This document shows, piece after piece, positions 34,031-42,261 of a stretch of DNA of 64,000 nucleotides (its first letter is position 1; every line of letters begins with the position of its first letter). Under the pieces are notes generated by a model. That model saw only the letters and a program-made list of their open reading frames with translations. It searched no databases and was not told the DNA's origin. The stretch covers positions 4,891,501-4,955,500 of the forward strand of contig NZ_CP087176.1 in NCBI RefSeq assembly GCF_024748695.1, given 5' to 3'. Source of the stretch: Pseudomonas sp. B21-040. Lineage in GTDB: Bacteria; Pseudomonadota; Gammaproteobacteria; Pseudomonadales; Pseudomonadaceae. A program made the translations under genes and the position numbers.

Positions 34031-34111
34031 TCAAGACTCCTTTTTCGGGCACGAAAAAAACCGGGCATCTGTCGATGTCCGGTCAAAAGGCTGTATGGAA
34101 AATCGCTGCAT
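34031..34111 (-). CDS. Putative 26-codon upstream reading frame in the dehydrogenase leader
   Basis: The frame starts ATGCAGCGATTTTCC (MQRFSIQPF), preceded by AACAGGTGAAGTG, which matches the dgoK ribosome-binding region AACAGGTGAAGCG. It ends three bases before the dehydrogenase ATG. Its codons run through a terminator-like hairpin and then through the AAGGAG site of the next gene, so translation of the frame could control both termination and initiation. The peptide itself shows no family. It may instead be a by-product of copying the dgoK promoter and start region. Confidence 0.4.
   Translation of the reverse strand: MQRFSIQPFDRTSTDARFFSCPKKES
34053..34083 (-). terminator. Terminator-like hairpin in the dehydrogenase leader
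   Basis: On the minus strand CCGGACATC-gaca-GATGCCCGG forms a 9-base stem with one mismatch, followed by TTTTTTT. It lies downstream of the dehydrogenase promoter and upstream of its start codon, so it can act as an attenuator. It could also stop readthrough from the lactonase gene. Confidence 0.75.
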
Positions 34112-34162
34112 CACTTCACCTGTTTTGTTTTTTTAAGTGTGAGTGCGTGTAACTGATGGCCG

Positions 34163-34222
34163 ACTATAAACCTGCCCGATAAAAAATCTCAATATATAAT
34201 TTTGCATCCCATATTTTGGGAT
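34163..34222 (-). promoter_or_regulatory. Sugar dehydrogenase promoter with upstream TCCCA-N5-TGGGA operator
   Basis: On the minus strand TTGAGA (34192-34187), 18 bases, then TATAGT (34168-34163) forms the promoter. ATCCCA-TATTT-TGGGAT at 34206-34222 is centred near -58. All spacings equal those of the dgoK promoter at 21592-21651, and CTTCACCTGTTTTGTTT in the leader is also shared. Confidence 0.75.
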
Positions 34223-35098
34223 TTATCCAGCGAAGCGCGTACAAGGCTTTCCAGCCACGTCCACTCGAATGGACAACATCGCGCCGTCCAGCGGGTGGTT
34301 GAGCGGGCTCGCAGCGCTGGTGATGTACAGGGTTTTCAAGTCTTCGCCGCCAAACACGCAACTGGTGGGCCGGCTGACCGGCAGTTCGATGACTCGATCA
34401 ATATGGCCGTCCGGCGTCAGTCGGATCAGGCAATTGCCGTCCCAGCGGGCGTTCCACACATAGCCTTCGGCATCCATGGCCGAGCCGTCGGGAACGCCCC
34501 GTTTGTCGGGACCGAACCAGACATAAGCGGTGTCCAGGTTGCCGTCGGCATGGATGAAATACCGGTACAACGTGGCGTCGAGGCTGTCGGCGAAGTACAG
34601 CGTCGTGGCGTCTTCGCTCCACAGCAGCGTGTTGGGAATCCCCAACCCCCGCAGCAGCGGCGTGACCCGGGCATCGCGGTCGATGCGAAACAGACCGCCG
34701 GAGCGACGCGTGACGGGCAAGTCTTCGCCGTTTTCACCGATGTTGTTTTGCATGGTGCCGAGCCAGAGCCGACCCTGCGCATCGCAACGGGCTTCGTTGG
34801 GGCGATTGCCGGGTTGCGGGTCGGCGACGCAGAACAAGGTCAGGCGCGGCTCAAGGCCTGGGGAGTCGAGGTCCAGCCGATAGACGCCACTGCTCAACGC
34901 GACTAACGCATCACCGCTTTCGCAGGGGATGAACGCGGAGATGTGTTCCGGCATTTCCCAGATCTGTACGTTGGCACCGATCAGCCGCAACGCCTGTTTG
35001 CCGGCGATGTCGACCCAGTACAAGGCTTGCGTGCGCACGTCCCAGAACGGGCCTTCGCCAAGCCGTGCACGGTGCTGGGTAACCGCATTCAACGCCAT
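34223..35098 (-). CDS. SMP-30/gluconolactonase family sugar lactonase
   Basis: This 291-residue six-bladed propeller protein has the family's metal-binding Glu in LGEGPFWDVRTQALYWVDI, NEARCDAQGRLWLGTM, and the catalytic Asp region DGSAMDAEGYVWNARWDG. It hydrolyses aldonolactones; next to a sugar 1-dehydrogenase and the AraFGH transporter the substrate is most likely galactono-1,4-lactone and/or arabinono-lactone. It follows the GntR/FCD gene by 30 bases on the same strand. Its stop codon directly abuts the operator of the dehydrogenase promoter. Confidence 0.9.
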   Translation of the reverse strand: MALNAVTQHRARLGEGPFWDVRTQALYWVDIAGKQALRLIGANVQIWEMPEHISAFIPCESGDALVALSSGVYRLDLDSPGLEPRLTLFCVADPQPGNRPNEARCDAQGRLWLGTMQNNIGENGEDLPVTRRSGGLFRIDRDARVTPLLRGLGIPNTLLWSEDATTLYFADSLDATLYRYFIHADGNLDTAYVWFGPDKRGVPDGSAMDAEGYVWNARWDGNCLIRLTPDGHIDRVIELPVSRPTSCVFGGEDLKTLYITSAASPLNHPLDGAMLSIRVDVAGKPCTRFAG

Positions 35099-35128
35099 GA
35101 AACCTCCATTCTTATTGCTTTTATGTGA

Positions 35129-35845
35129 TCAGCTGACCTTTTTGTCGGCCATGACTTGCGGGTAGTAACGCTTGATCGCCAGCTCCGCGTTGTCGATCAG
35201 GGTCATGCAGGCCCACACCCCGCGCGCAGCATCGCGGGCGGCGATGGCATCGGCCATGTCTTTGTGAATCGGCAACGTACGACGCAGCTCATCCGGATCA
35301 GCGGCGGAAACCTCGAAGGATACCGCCAGCAGCGCGCCGAGGGCCGGGACCATTTGCTCGATGAATTGATTGTGGCTGGCGGCGAGGATGCACTCGTGGA
35401 ATATCCGGTCGGCGCGGTTGTAATCGACGCCGCTGTCCACCGCCCGCGCCAGCGCGTTATAGGCCAACAGCACGGCTTGCACCTGTTCGACAGTGGCCCG
35501 CTCGCAGGCCCAGCGTACGGCCATGGGTTCGATGGTGCGGCGCAGGTCGAGCAAGTCGTCGACGAAGTTTTCCGGCAAACCGCTGCGTGACAGCCAGCCG
35601 ACGACTTGCGGATCGAAGAGATTCCAGCGACGCACCGGCAACACTCGCGTGCCGACCTTCGGCCCGACTTCGAGCAGGCCTTTGGCGACCAGGGTTTTGA
35701 TGGCTTCGCGGATGACCGTGCGGCTGACACCTAATTGCTCGCCCAGATCGGCTTCTACCTTGAGGGTTTCGCCGGGCTTCACCTGGCCTGCGGCAATCCA
35801 GCAACCGAGCCAATCGACGGTCGACGCATGAAAACTGCTGGACAT
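35129..35845 (-). CDS. GntR/FadR (FCD) family regulator of sugar catabolism
   Basis: This 238-residue protein has a GntR winged helix at about residues 8-75 (GQVKPGETLKVEADLGEQLGVSRTVIREAIKTLVAKGLLE). An FCD domain follows at about 95-220, with likely metal ligands in the Asp/His pattern DRIFHECILAASHNQF. It leads the regulator-lactonase transcription unit. A near-palindromic site (CTAATC...GATTAG) lies between its own -35 and -10 elements, consistent with autorepression, and shares a 14-base core with the araF upstream region. Its effector is probably a sugar acid or lactone of the pathway. Confidence 0.88.
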   Translation of the reverse strand: MSSSFHASTVDWLGCWIAAGQVKPGETLKVEADLGEQLGVSRTVIREAIKTLVAKGLLEVGPKVGTRVLPVRRWNLFDPQVVGWLSRSGLPENFVDDLLDLRRTIEPMAVRWACERATVEQVQAVLLAYNALARAVDSGVDYNRADRIFHECILAASHNQFIEQMVPALGALLAVSFEVSAADPDELRRTLPIHKDMADAIAARDAARGVWACMTLIDNAELAIKRYYPQVMADKKVS

Positions 35846-35877
35846 GGATACCTCAGAACCGGGCGCGATGGAGCCCC

Positions 35878-35906
35878 ACGCTAATCATCATACGATTAGG
35901 TGTCAA
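35878..35906 (-). promoter_or_regulatory. Promoter and operator of the GntR/FCD gene
   Basis: On the minus strand TTGACA, 17 bases, then TAGCGT fits a promoter with a weak -10. The spacer is filled by CTAATCATCATACGATTAG (35881-35899), whose outer arms CTAATC/GATTAG are perfect. The core AATCATCATACGAT recurs upstream of araF. Confidence 0.6.
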
Positions 35907-35934
35907 TTTGATTTTTGGATGAACACTGGGAGCG

Positions 35935-36495
35935 TCAAGGCTCCAGGCCGATGGGAAAGAACTCCCCGCCACTCCACACACCCAACCAGCGCTGCCCGTC
36001 GATCTCACGGCTCACTGCCAGCTCCACCAATTGGTAGAACACATTGCGGTGAATCAAGGCTTCGAGGTTAGTACGCACATGAACGTAAGGCGCAGGCTCT
36101 TGCGTGACCGGGTCGATCACCACGCGGATCGGATGTTCGGCACCCGCCTGCGCAGTTTCGTCGACGTTGGTGGTGAAGTTCAGGATCTGAGCCTCGCCCT
36201 CGCCTTCCACATCAACGGCAACTGCCACAAACGGTGCATCATCGACCTTGATCCCGACCTTCTCGACCGGTGTGATCAGGAAATAGTCGTCGCCATCGCG
36301 GCGAATGATGGTGGAGAACAGTTTGACCATCGGCTTGCGCCCGATTGGCGTGCCCAGGTAATACCAGGTGCCATCGCGGGCGATGCGCATGTCGATGTCG
36401 CCACAGAAATCGGGGTTCCACAGATGGACCGGCGGCAAGCCTTTGGTTTTGGGGATTTGCCCCAACAAGTCGTTGGCTTTTTGCGGGCCACTCAT
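35935..36495 (-). CDS. DUF1285 domain-containing protein
   Basis: This 186-residue protein matches the DUF1285 family: [54 protein letters not shown] is the characteristic N-terminal half, and [16 protein letters not shown] the C-terminus. No enzymatic residues are evident and function is unknown. It is conserved across Pseudomonas next to the DUF4823 lipoprotein gene, which follows 15 bases upstream in transcription order, so the two are probably cotranscribed. Confidence 0.87.
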   Translation of the reverse strand: MSGPQKANDLLGQIPKTKGLPPVHLWNPDFCGDIDMRIARDGTWYYLGTPIGRKPMVKLFSTIIRRDGDDYFLITPVEKVGIKVDDAPFVAVAVDVEGEGEAQILNFTTNVDETAQAGAEHPIRVVIDPVTQEPAPYVHVRTNLEALIHRNVFYQLVELAVSREIDGQRWLGVWSGGEFFPIGLEP

Positions 36496-36510
36496 GGCGT
36501 TCTCCCTGGA

Positions 36511-37116
36511 TTACTGGTTACTGATCCCGATCAGGCTGCGCGCATATTGCTCCAGCGGCGGGCCAATCAGGTCTTCTGGCTTGTTGTCGTGGAACGTCAG
36601 TAAACCGCCACGACTCTTGATGCGTGCAGTATCAATCAAATACTGGGTGCTGGTCTCGATCAACATGATCTGAATCACGCCGCTGTCGATGCCGAGACGG
36701 TCCACATACTCCTGATCGATCCACTCATCGGTGTTGCCAATACGGTCGTCCGCCTTGGCGAACCGGGTGTAAAGCAAGTAATGCGCACCGGCGGCACGGG
36801 CGTCCGCCATAGCCTGGTCGAGGCCTTCGGGAGTTTGGGCGCGGCGCACCATCGGGAAGTATTCGATAAAGCCGTTGAAAGCTTCTTCAGCCACCGCGTT
36901 TGGTCGCGGATAAACGATACCTGGTGGCGCGAAAGGACCTTGGGCGATGTAAATGAACGAGTCCGGCTGAATGCGCAGATTGTTCACCCGACGGCTGTCG
37001 CTGTGATCCAGCAGTCCCACGTCACTCATCTGGTAGTGAGTCTCTTCAGCCATGTCGCTGACTTTCATGCAGCCACCAAGCGCCAAAACGGCCAGCAGCA
37101 AAACCAGGCTACGCAT
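36511..37116 (-). CDS. DUF4823 domain-containing lipoprotein
   Basis: This 201-residue lipoprotein has lipobox LGGC at Cys16 (MRSLVLLLAVLALGGC). The body, with QPDSFIYIAQGPFAPPGIVYPRPNAV and ARAAGAHYLLYTRFAKADDRIGN, matches DUF4823. The ATG at 37116 gives a proper signal peptide; a longer frame extends into the REP region and was rejected. Function is unknown. It is paired with the DUF1285 gene downstream. Confidence 0.85.
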   Translation of the reverse strand: MRSLVLLLAVLALGGCMKVSDMAEETHYQMSDVGLLDHSDSRRVNNLRIQPDSFIYIAQGPFAPPGIVYPRPNAVAEEAFNGFIEYFPMVRRAQTPEGLDQAMADARAAGAHYLLYTRFAKADDRIGNTDEWIDQEYVDRLGIDSGVIQIMLIETSTQYLIDTARIKSRGGLLTFHDNKPEDLIGPPLEQYARSLIGISNQ

Positions 37117-37196
37117 CCTACCCTCCAGAGGCCGGTGACGGAAAACCGGCGAATGGCCATGGGATGCAGCTTCCGCGCCAGCTCGGGAGAAGCACG

Positions 37197-37337
37197 CCCC
37201 TGTAGCAGCTGGCGAAGCCTGCGTTCGACTGCGCAGCGGTCGCAAGATCAGGCGATACGGTGCTCCAGATATATTTTGATTACAGGATTTACGGCTGCTT
37301 CGCAGCCGGACGCAGCCTTCGGCAGCTGCTACAGGGG
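37197..37337. repeat. REP-type long inverted repeat (TGTAGCAGCTGGCGAAGC family)
   Basis: CCCCTGTAGCAGCTGGCGAA at the left and its inverse form ending CAGCTGCTACAGGGG at the right enclose an AT-richer centre of about 60 bases. The element lies between moaA and the DUF4823 gene. Confidence 0.8.
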
Positions 37338-37344
37338 AGCCTGC

Positions 37345-38313
37345 TCAGCCGCCGATGATCTTCATGATGGTTGCACCACCGGAGAACGCCACTTCCTGCT
37401 TGTCGCCCAAGGCTTTCACCAGCAGGCGCTGCAAGGCGGGCAGCGCTTGATGACGCGGTTTGTCCAGCAAGTCGCCGACATAATGGCGATTGCTCGACGA
37501 CAGGCAGCCATGCAGCCAGCCCGTGGACGAAAGACGCAAGCGTGAGCAGGTGCGGCAGAACGGCACACTCTCGTTGGCGATGACGCCGAAATGGCCCAGG
37601 CCGGAAATCTCGTAACGCACCGCCGTGGCATCGACCGGCGCATCGGCTTGCAGATACTCATAACGCTCGCCGATCAGGCTCAGCAACTGCTGAAGGCTGA
37701 CGAACTGCTGCAGGAACGCATTGGAGTCGGTCGCCAGATGGCCCATGCGCATCAGCTCGATGAAACGCAATTCATAGCCGCGCTCCAGGCAGTAATCGAG
37801 CAGCGGCATCACCTGATCAAGATTCTGGCCACGCAGCGGCACCATATTGACCTTGATCTTCAGGCCAGCGGCCTTGGCTTGATCCATGCCATCGAGCACG
37901 GTCGCCAGATCGCCGCCACGGGCGATGCTGCGAAAGGCGCCGGCGTCCAGGGTGTCGAGGGAAACGTTGATACGACGAATGCCGGCATCCACCAGCAACG
38001 GCAGCTTTTTCGCCAGGAGCTGACCATTGGTGGTCAGGCTGATGTCTTCCAGGCCCATCTTGCCGACGGCCGTCATGAAGGCTTCGAGTTTGGGGCTGAC
38101 CAGCGGCTCGCCGCCGGTGATGCGCAAGCGTTCGATGCCCGCTGCTTCGATCAGATAAGCTACGCCGCGTGCCATGGCCTCGGCCGACAACTCATCCTGC
38201 GCAGCCACCAGCCGCTTGCCGTTAGGCACGCAATAGGTACAAGCGTAGTTGCAGGCGGAGGTCAGACTGATCCGCAAATTGCGAAAACGCCTGCCTTGAC
38301 GGTCAACGATCAT
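37345..38313 (-). CDS. moaA: GTP 3',8-cyclase (radical SAM, molybdenum cofactor biosynthesis)
   Basis: This 322-residue radical SAM enzyme carries out the first step of molybdopterin synthesis from GTP. The SAM cluster motif is CNYACTYC, with RITGGEPLVSPKLE after it. The C-terminal cluster is CRTCSRLRLSSTGWLHGCL. The terminal Gly-Gly needed for catalysis is present (IIGG at the end). VPNGKRL in place of the usual MPxxG and a compact length suggest the second MoaA paralog common in Pseudomonas. A molybdenum hydroxylase operon lies 20 kb away. A palindrome upstream may regulate it. Confidence 0.88.
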   Translation of the reverse strand: MIVDRQGRRFRNLRISLTSACNYACTYCVPNGKRLVAAQDELSAEAMARGVAYLIEAAGIERLRITGGEPLVSPKLEAFMTAVGKMGLEDISLTTNGQLLAKKLPLLVDAGIRRINVSLDTLDAGAFRSIARGGDLATVLDGMDQAKAAGLKIKVNMVPLRGQNLDQVMPLLDYCLERGYELRFIELMRMGHLATDSNAFLQQFVSLQQLLSLIGERYEYLQADAPVDATAVRYEISGLGHFGVIANESVPFCRTCSRLRLSSTGWLHGCLSSSNRHYVGDLLDKPRHQALPALQRLLVKALGDKQEVAFSGGATIMKIIGG

Positions 38314-38344
38314 GGATCACTCCGGCGAAAGTAATAGAACGCTT

Positions 38345-38370
38345 AAAACTTGACTCACAAATCAAGTTTT
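38345..38370. promoter_or_regulatory. Palindrome upstream of moaA
   Basis: AAAACTTGA and TCAAGTTTT are perfect 9-base arms around eight bases, 31 bases before the moaA start codon. It could be an operator or a weak terminator for the TetR gene. The spacing does not fit an FNR/Anr box. Confidence 0.45.
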
Positions 38371-38450
38371 AGCAAGTCCCATGCCTGAGTATATTCCTGC
38401 GGTACTGCGCCATATAGCTAAATCATGGCGCAATCAGGCGGCTGAATGGT

Positions 38451-39089
38451 TCAACTGCTCGGGGTGTCGGTATCGCGCTTGCGCTTGTTGCCCATACGCA
38501 CGCCGATGTCCATCAGGAACTGGAAGAAACCTTCCTGATCTTCCAGCACATTGCTCCAGAACGGCGAGTGATACAGCGCCACGGCGCCATGCACCAACGC
38601 CCAGGAAGCGCAGTAGTGAAAGTAAGGCGGCACGTCTTCGAGCTTGCCTTCGCTGATCCGGCCTTTGATCAGCAGGGTCAGGCGCTCGAAGTTAGAGGCG
38701 CGGATCTTGTGCAGTTCCTCGACCATCTCCGGCACTTGATTGCCCTTGACCACCTTCTCTTCCAGCCGGTCGAACAACCGATAGCGTTGCGGGTCGCGCA
38801 TGCGGAATTCGAAGTAAGCCCGGGACAGCGCTTCTTTGTCCTTGTCGACATCGGCCGAATGCAACAGCTCGTTCAAATCACGCTCGTAATCGAGCATCAG
38901 GCGCAGATAAATCTCGGCCTTGGACTTGAAGTGCTTGTAGATCGTGCCTTTGCCGATACCGACGGCATCAGCAATCATCTCGACGGTGACACTGTCTTCA
39001 CCTTGATCGAGGAACAGCTTGAGCGCGGTATCGAGAATTTCTTGCTCGCGGCGACGAAACTCACGGACCTTACGAGGTTCTTTATGCAT
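38451..39089 (-). CDS. TetR/AcrR family transcriptional regulator
   Basis: This 212-residue regulator has a helix-turn-helix at about residues 15-60 (EILDTALKLFLDQGEDSVTVEMIADAVGIGKGTIYKHFKSKAEIY) and a helical ligand domain with FRMRDPQRYRLFDRLEEKV. The C-terminus is basic then polar (GNKRKRDTDTPSS). No ligand is known. It is transcribed towards moaA and away from the rgsA/tatD region. The same gene type sits at the corresponding place in P. aeruginosa as far as I recall, so it is part of the conserved neighbourhood and not acquired. Confidence 0.87.
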   Translation of the reverse strand: MHKEPRKVREFRRREQEILDTALKLFLDQGEDSVTVEMIADAVGIGKGTIYKHFKSKAEIYLRLMLDYERDLNELLHSADVDKDKEALSRAYFEFRMRDPQRYRLFDRLEEKVVKGNQVPEMVEELHKIRASNFERLTLLIKGRISEGKLEDVPPYFHYCASWALVHGAVALYHSPFWSNVLEDQEGFFQFLMDIGVRMGNKRKRDTDTPSS

Positions 39090-39291
39090 AAGAAAAGGTC
39101 TGTTGGGGTCAAAATTCGAAGCCGCGTATTATGCCTAACTTACGCAAAAATGCACGGATCATCCGACCATATCTGTGTTTCTTGATGATTTCCCGCAGAG
39201 TCGCCAGTGGATGAGAACGCTTCCGAAGCGGGCGTATTCCAAAATTGTTTAAAAACCTTGGCCGGGAAACTGGACGAGGCGCAATAGTGAT

Positions 39292-39298
39292 CAATACT
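39292..39298 (+). promoter_or_regulatory. RpoS-type extended -10 of the rgsA-like RNA
   Basis: CAATACT differs at one position from the sigma-S -10 consensus CTATACT and lies about seven bases before the inferred RNA start. RgsA was described as an RpoS-dependent sRNA. Confidence 0.5.
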
Positions 39299-39304
39299 TG
39301 AAAT

Positions 39305-39422
39305 GTCGGCGGGACATCTCCCCCAAGTGTTGCGCCGATATTGGTACCAACGGACCGCGTGCCATTGTTTTACTCCTAATGGTCTTAACCCGGATTCACC
39401 CCCCAGAACCCGGGTTTTTTTT
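39305..39422 (+). ncRNA. rgsA: RgsA-like small RNA
   Basis: A plus-strand intrinsic terminator (AACCCGG...CCGGGTT then eight T, 39387-39422) sits in a gap with no plus-strand gene, directly beside tatD. In P. aeruginosa the sRNA RgsA (about 120 nt, RpoS- and Gac-influenced) lies next to the tatD-pilZ-holB cluster. Here an RpoS-like -10 gives a transcript of about 118 nt. The 5' end could fold as ATGTC-GGCGG-GACAT. The assignment rests on synteny, size and promoter type recalled from the literature; I could not align the sequence. Confidence 0.7.
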
Positions 39423-39431
39423 GCCTGCGAT

Positions 39432-40217
39432 TTAACCTTTCACATGCGCCAGCGGGAACAGCCGCTTGAAGTTCGCCGTGGTCTGCTCGGCAAATCGCTC
39501 GTAAGGCTCGCCTCGCAACATTGCCAGAAACTCCGCGACTTCACGCACGTACTGCGGCAGGTTCGGCTTGCCGCGATACGGGATCGGCGCGAGGTACGGC
39601 GAATCGGTTTCCACAAGCAACCGGTCGGCAGGCACCTTGCTGGCCACATCGCGCAGCGCATCGGCATTGCGGAAAGTGACAATACCGGACAGGGAAATGT
39701 AATAGCCCATATCCAGAGCCGCCTTGGCCATGTCCCAATCCTCGGTAAAGCAATGCAACACGCCAGCCTGAGGCAACGCCGCTTCACGTAACAGGTTCAA
39801 GGTATCGGCGCGAGCGCCCCGGGTGTGGATGATGACCGGCTTGCCAGTCTGTTGGGCCGCTTGCAGGTGCAGGCGAAACGACTCCTGCTGTAACTCGGCC
39901 GCTTCCGGTTCGTAGTGATAATCCAGACCGGTTTCACCGATCGCGACGACGCGCGGGTGATTGAGTTCGCGCAACAACCAATCCAGCGCCGGCGCTGCGC
40001 CCGGTTGCACATCCAGCGGATGCACGCCGACCGAGCAATCGACGTCGTCATAACGTTCGGCCAGGGCTTTGACCTCGGCGGCGTTGTCGACGCTGACGCC
40101 GATGCACAGAAAATGCCCTACCCCGCGCTGACGGGCTGCATCGAGCGCAGCATCCAGAGAGCCGTCGTGGGCGGCGAGGTCGAGACGATCAAGGTGACAA
40201 TGGGAATCTACGAGCAT
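39432..40217 (-). CDS. TatD family metal-dependent hydrolase
   Basis: This 261-residue TIM-barrel hydrolase has the metal-binding HxH in VDSHCHLDRL, the Glu in AIGETGLDYHYE, His residues in IIHTRGA and LHCFTEDW, and the terminal Asp in VETDSPYLAPIPYRGKPNLP. TatD/YcfH enzymes act as deoxyribonucleases or related phosphoesterases in vitro. It is the last gene of the fab-holB-pilZ strand-uniform chain, 14 bases after pilZ, like ycfH in E. coli behind holB. Confidence 0.92.
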   Translation of the reverse strand: MLVDSHCHLDRLDLAAHDGSLDAALDAARQRGVGHFLCIGVSVDNAAEVKALAERYDDVDCSVGVHPLDVQPGAAPALDWLLRELNHPRVVAIGETGLDYHYEPEAAELQQESFRLHLQAAQQTGKPVIIHTRGARADTLNLLREAALPQAGVLHCFTEDWDMAKAALDMGYYISLSGIVTFRNADALRDVASKVPADRLLVETDSPYLAPIPYRGKPNLPQYVREVAEFLAMLRGEPYERFAEQTTANFKRLFPLAHVKG

Positions 40218-40231
40218 AAAAGGGCTGCAAC

Positions 40232-40588
40232 TTACATCGTATGAGTGGGACGGTCGGACTTGAGGGCTCCGGCCAGATGGGTTTCGATTCGACTGCGCGC
40301 AGTGTTGTCGCCGTCGTTGAACTGCACGCCGACCCCGGCGGCCCGGTTGCCCTGAGCGCCTTTGGGGGTGACCCAGGTCACTTTGCCAGCGACGGGAATC
40401 TTCTCGGCTTCGTCCATCAAGTTCAGCAGCATGAAGACCTCATCGCCCAACCTGTAGCTTTTGTTGGTCGGGATAAACAGGCCACCGTTCTTGATGAATG
40501 GCATATAGGCCGCGTAAAGCACCGACTTGTCCTTGATGGTCAGGGACAAAATGCCGTTACGCGGCCCAGGGTTGACGAGTTCATTCAT
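40232..40588 (-). CDS. pilZ: PilZ, type IV pilus assembly protein
   Basis: This 118-residue PilZ-domain protein is nearly identical to P. aeruginosa PilZ through GILSLTIKDKSVLYAAYMPF, NGGLFIPTNKSY and VGVQFNDGDNTAR. Like that protein, it lacks the RxxxR motif used by most PilZ domains to bind cyclic di-GMP. PilZ is needed for type IV pilus formation and contacts PilB and FimX in other species. The ATG at 40588 was chosen because GGAGG lies five bases upstream and it matches the family start. It lies 42 bases after holB. Confidence 0.93.
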   Translation of the reverse strand: MNELVNPGPRNGILSLTIKDKSVLYAAYMPFIKNGGLFIPTNKSYRLGDEVFMLLNLMDEAEKIPVAGKVTWVTPKGAQGNRAAGVGVQFNDGDNTARSRIETHLAGALKSDRPTHTM

Positions 40589-40630
40589 GCTGGCCTCCAC
40601 TGCTGATGAGCAGAGTCTAGGCCCGGACGA

Positions 40631-42251
<1,621 letters not shown>

Positions 42252-42261
42252 TTAGTCAGAA

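Larger units (their letters stand above)
39090..39431. other. 342-base gap holding the rgsA-like sRNA
   Basis: No protein gene is supported here. The left part (39090-39290) presumably holds the TetR gene promoter on the minus strand, for which I see no clear hexamers. The right part encodes the RgsA-like sRNA and its terminator on the plus strand. Confidence 0.6.

Noticed and set aside
38345..38370. FNR/Anr box upstream of moaA
   Set aside because: TTGA and TCAA are separated by eight bases; the FNR/Anr consensus requires six, so only a generic palindrome is claimed.
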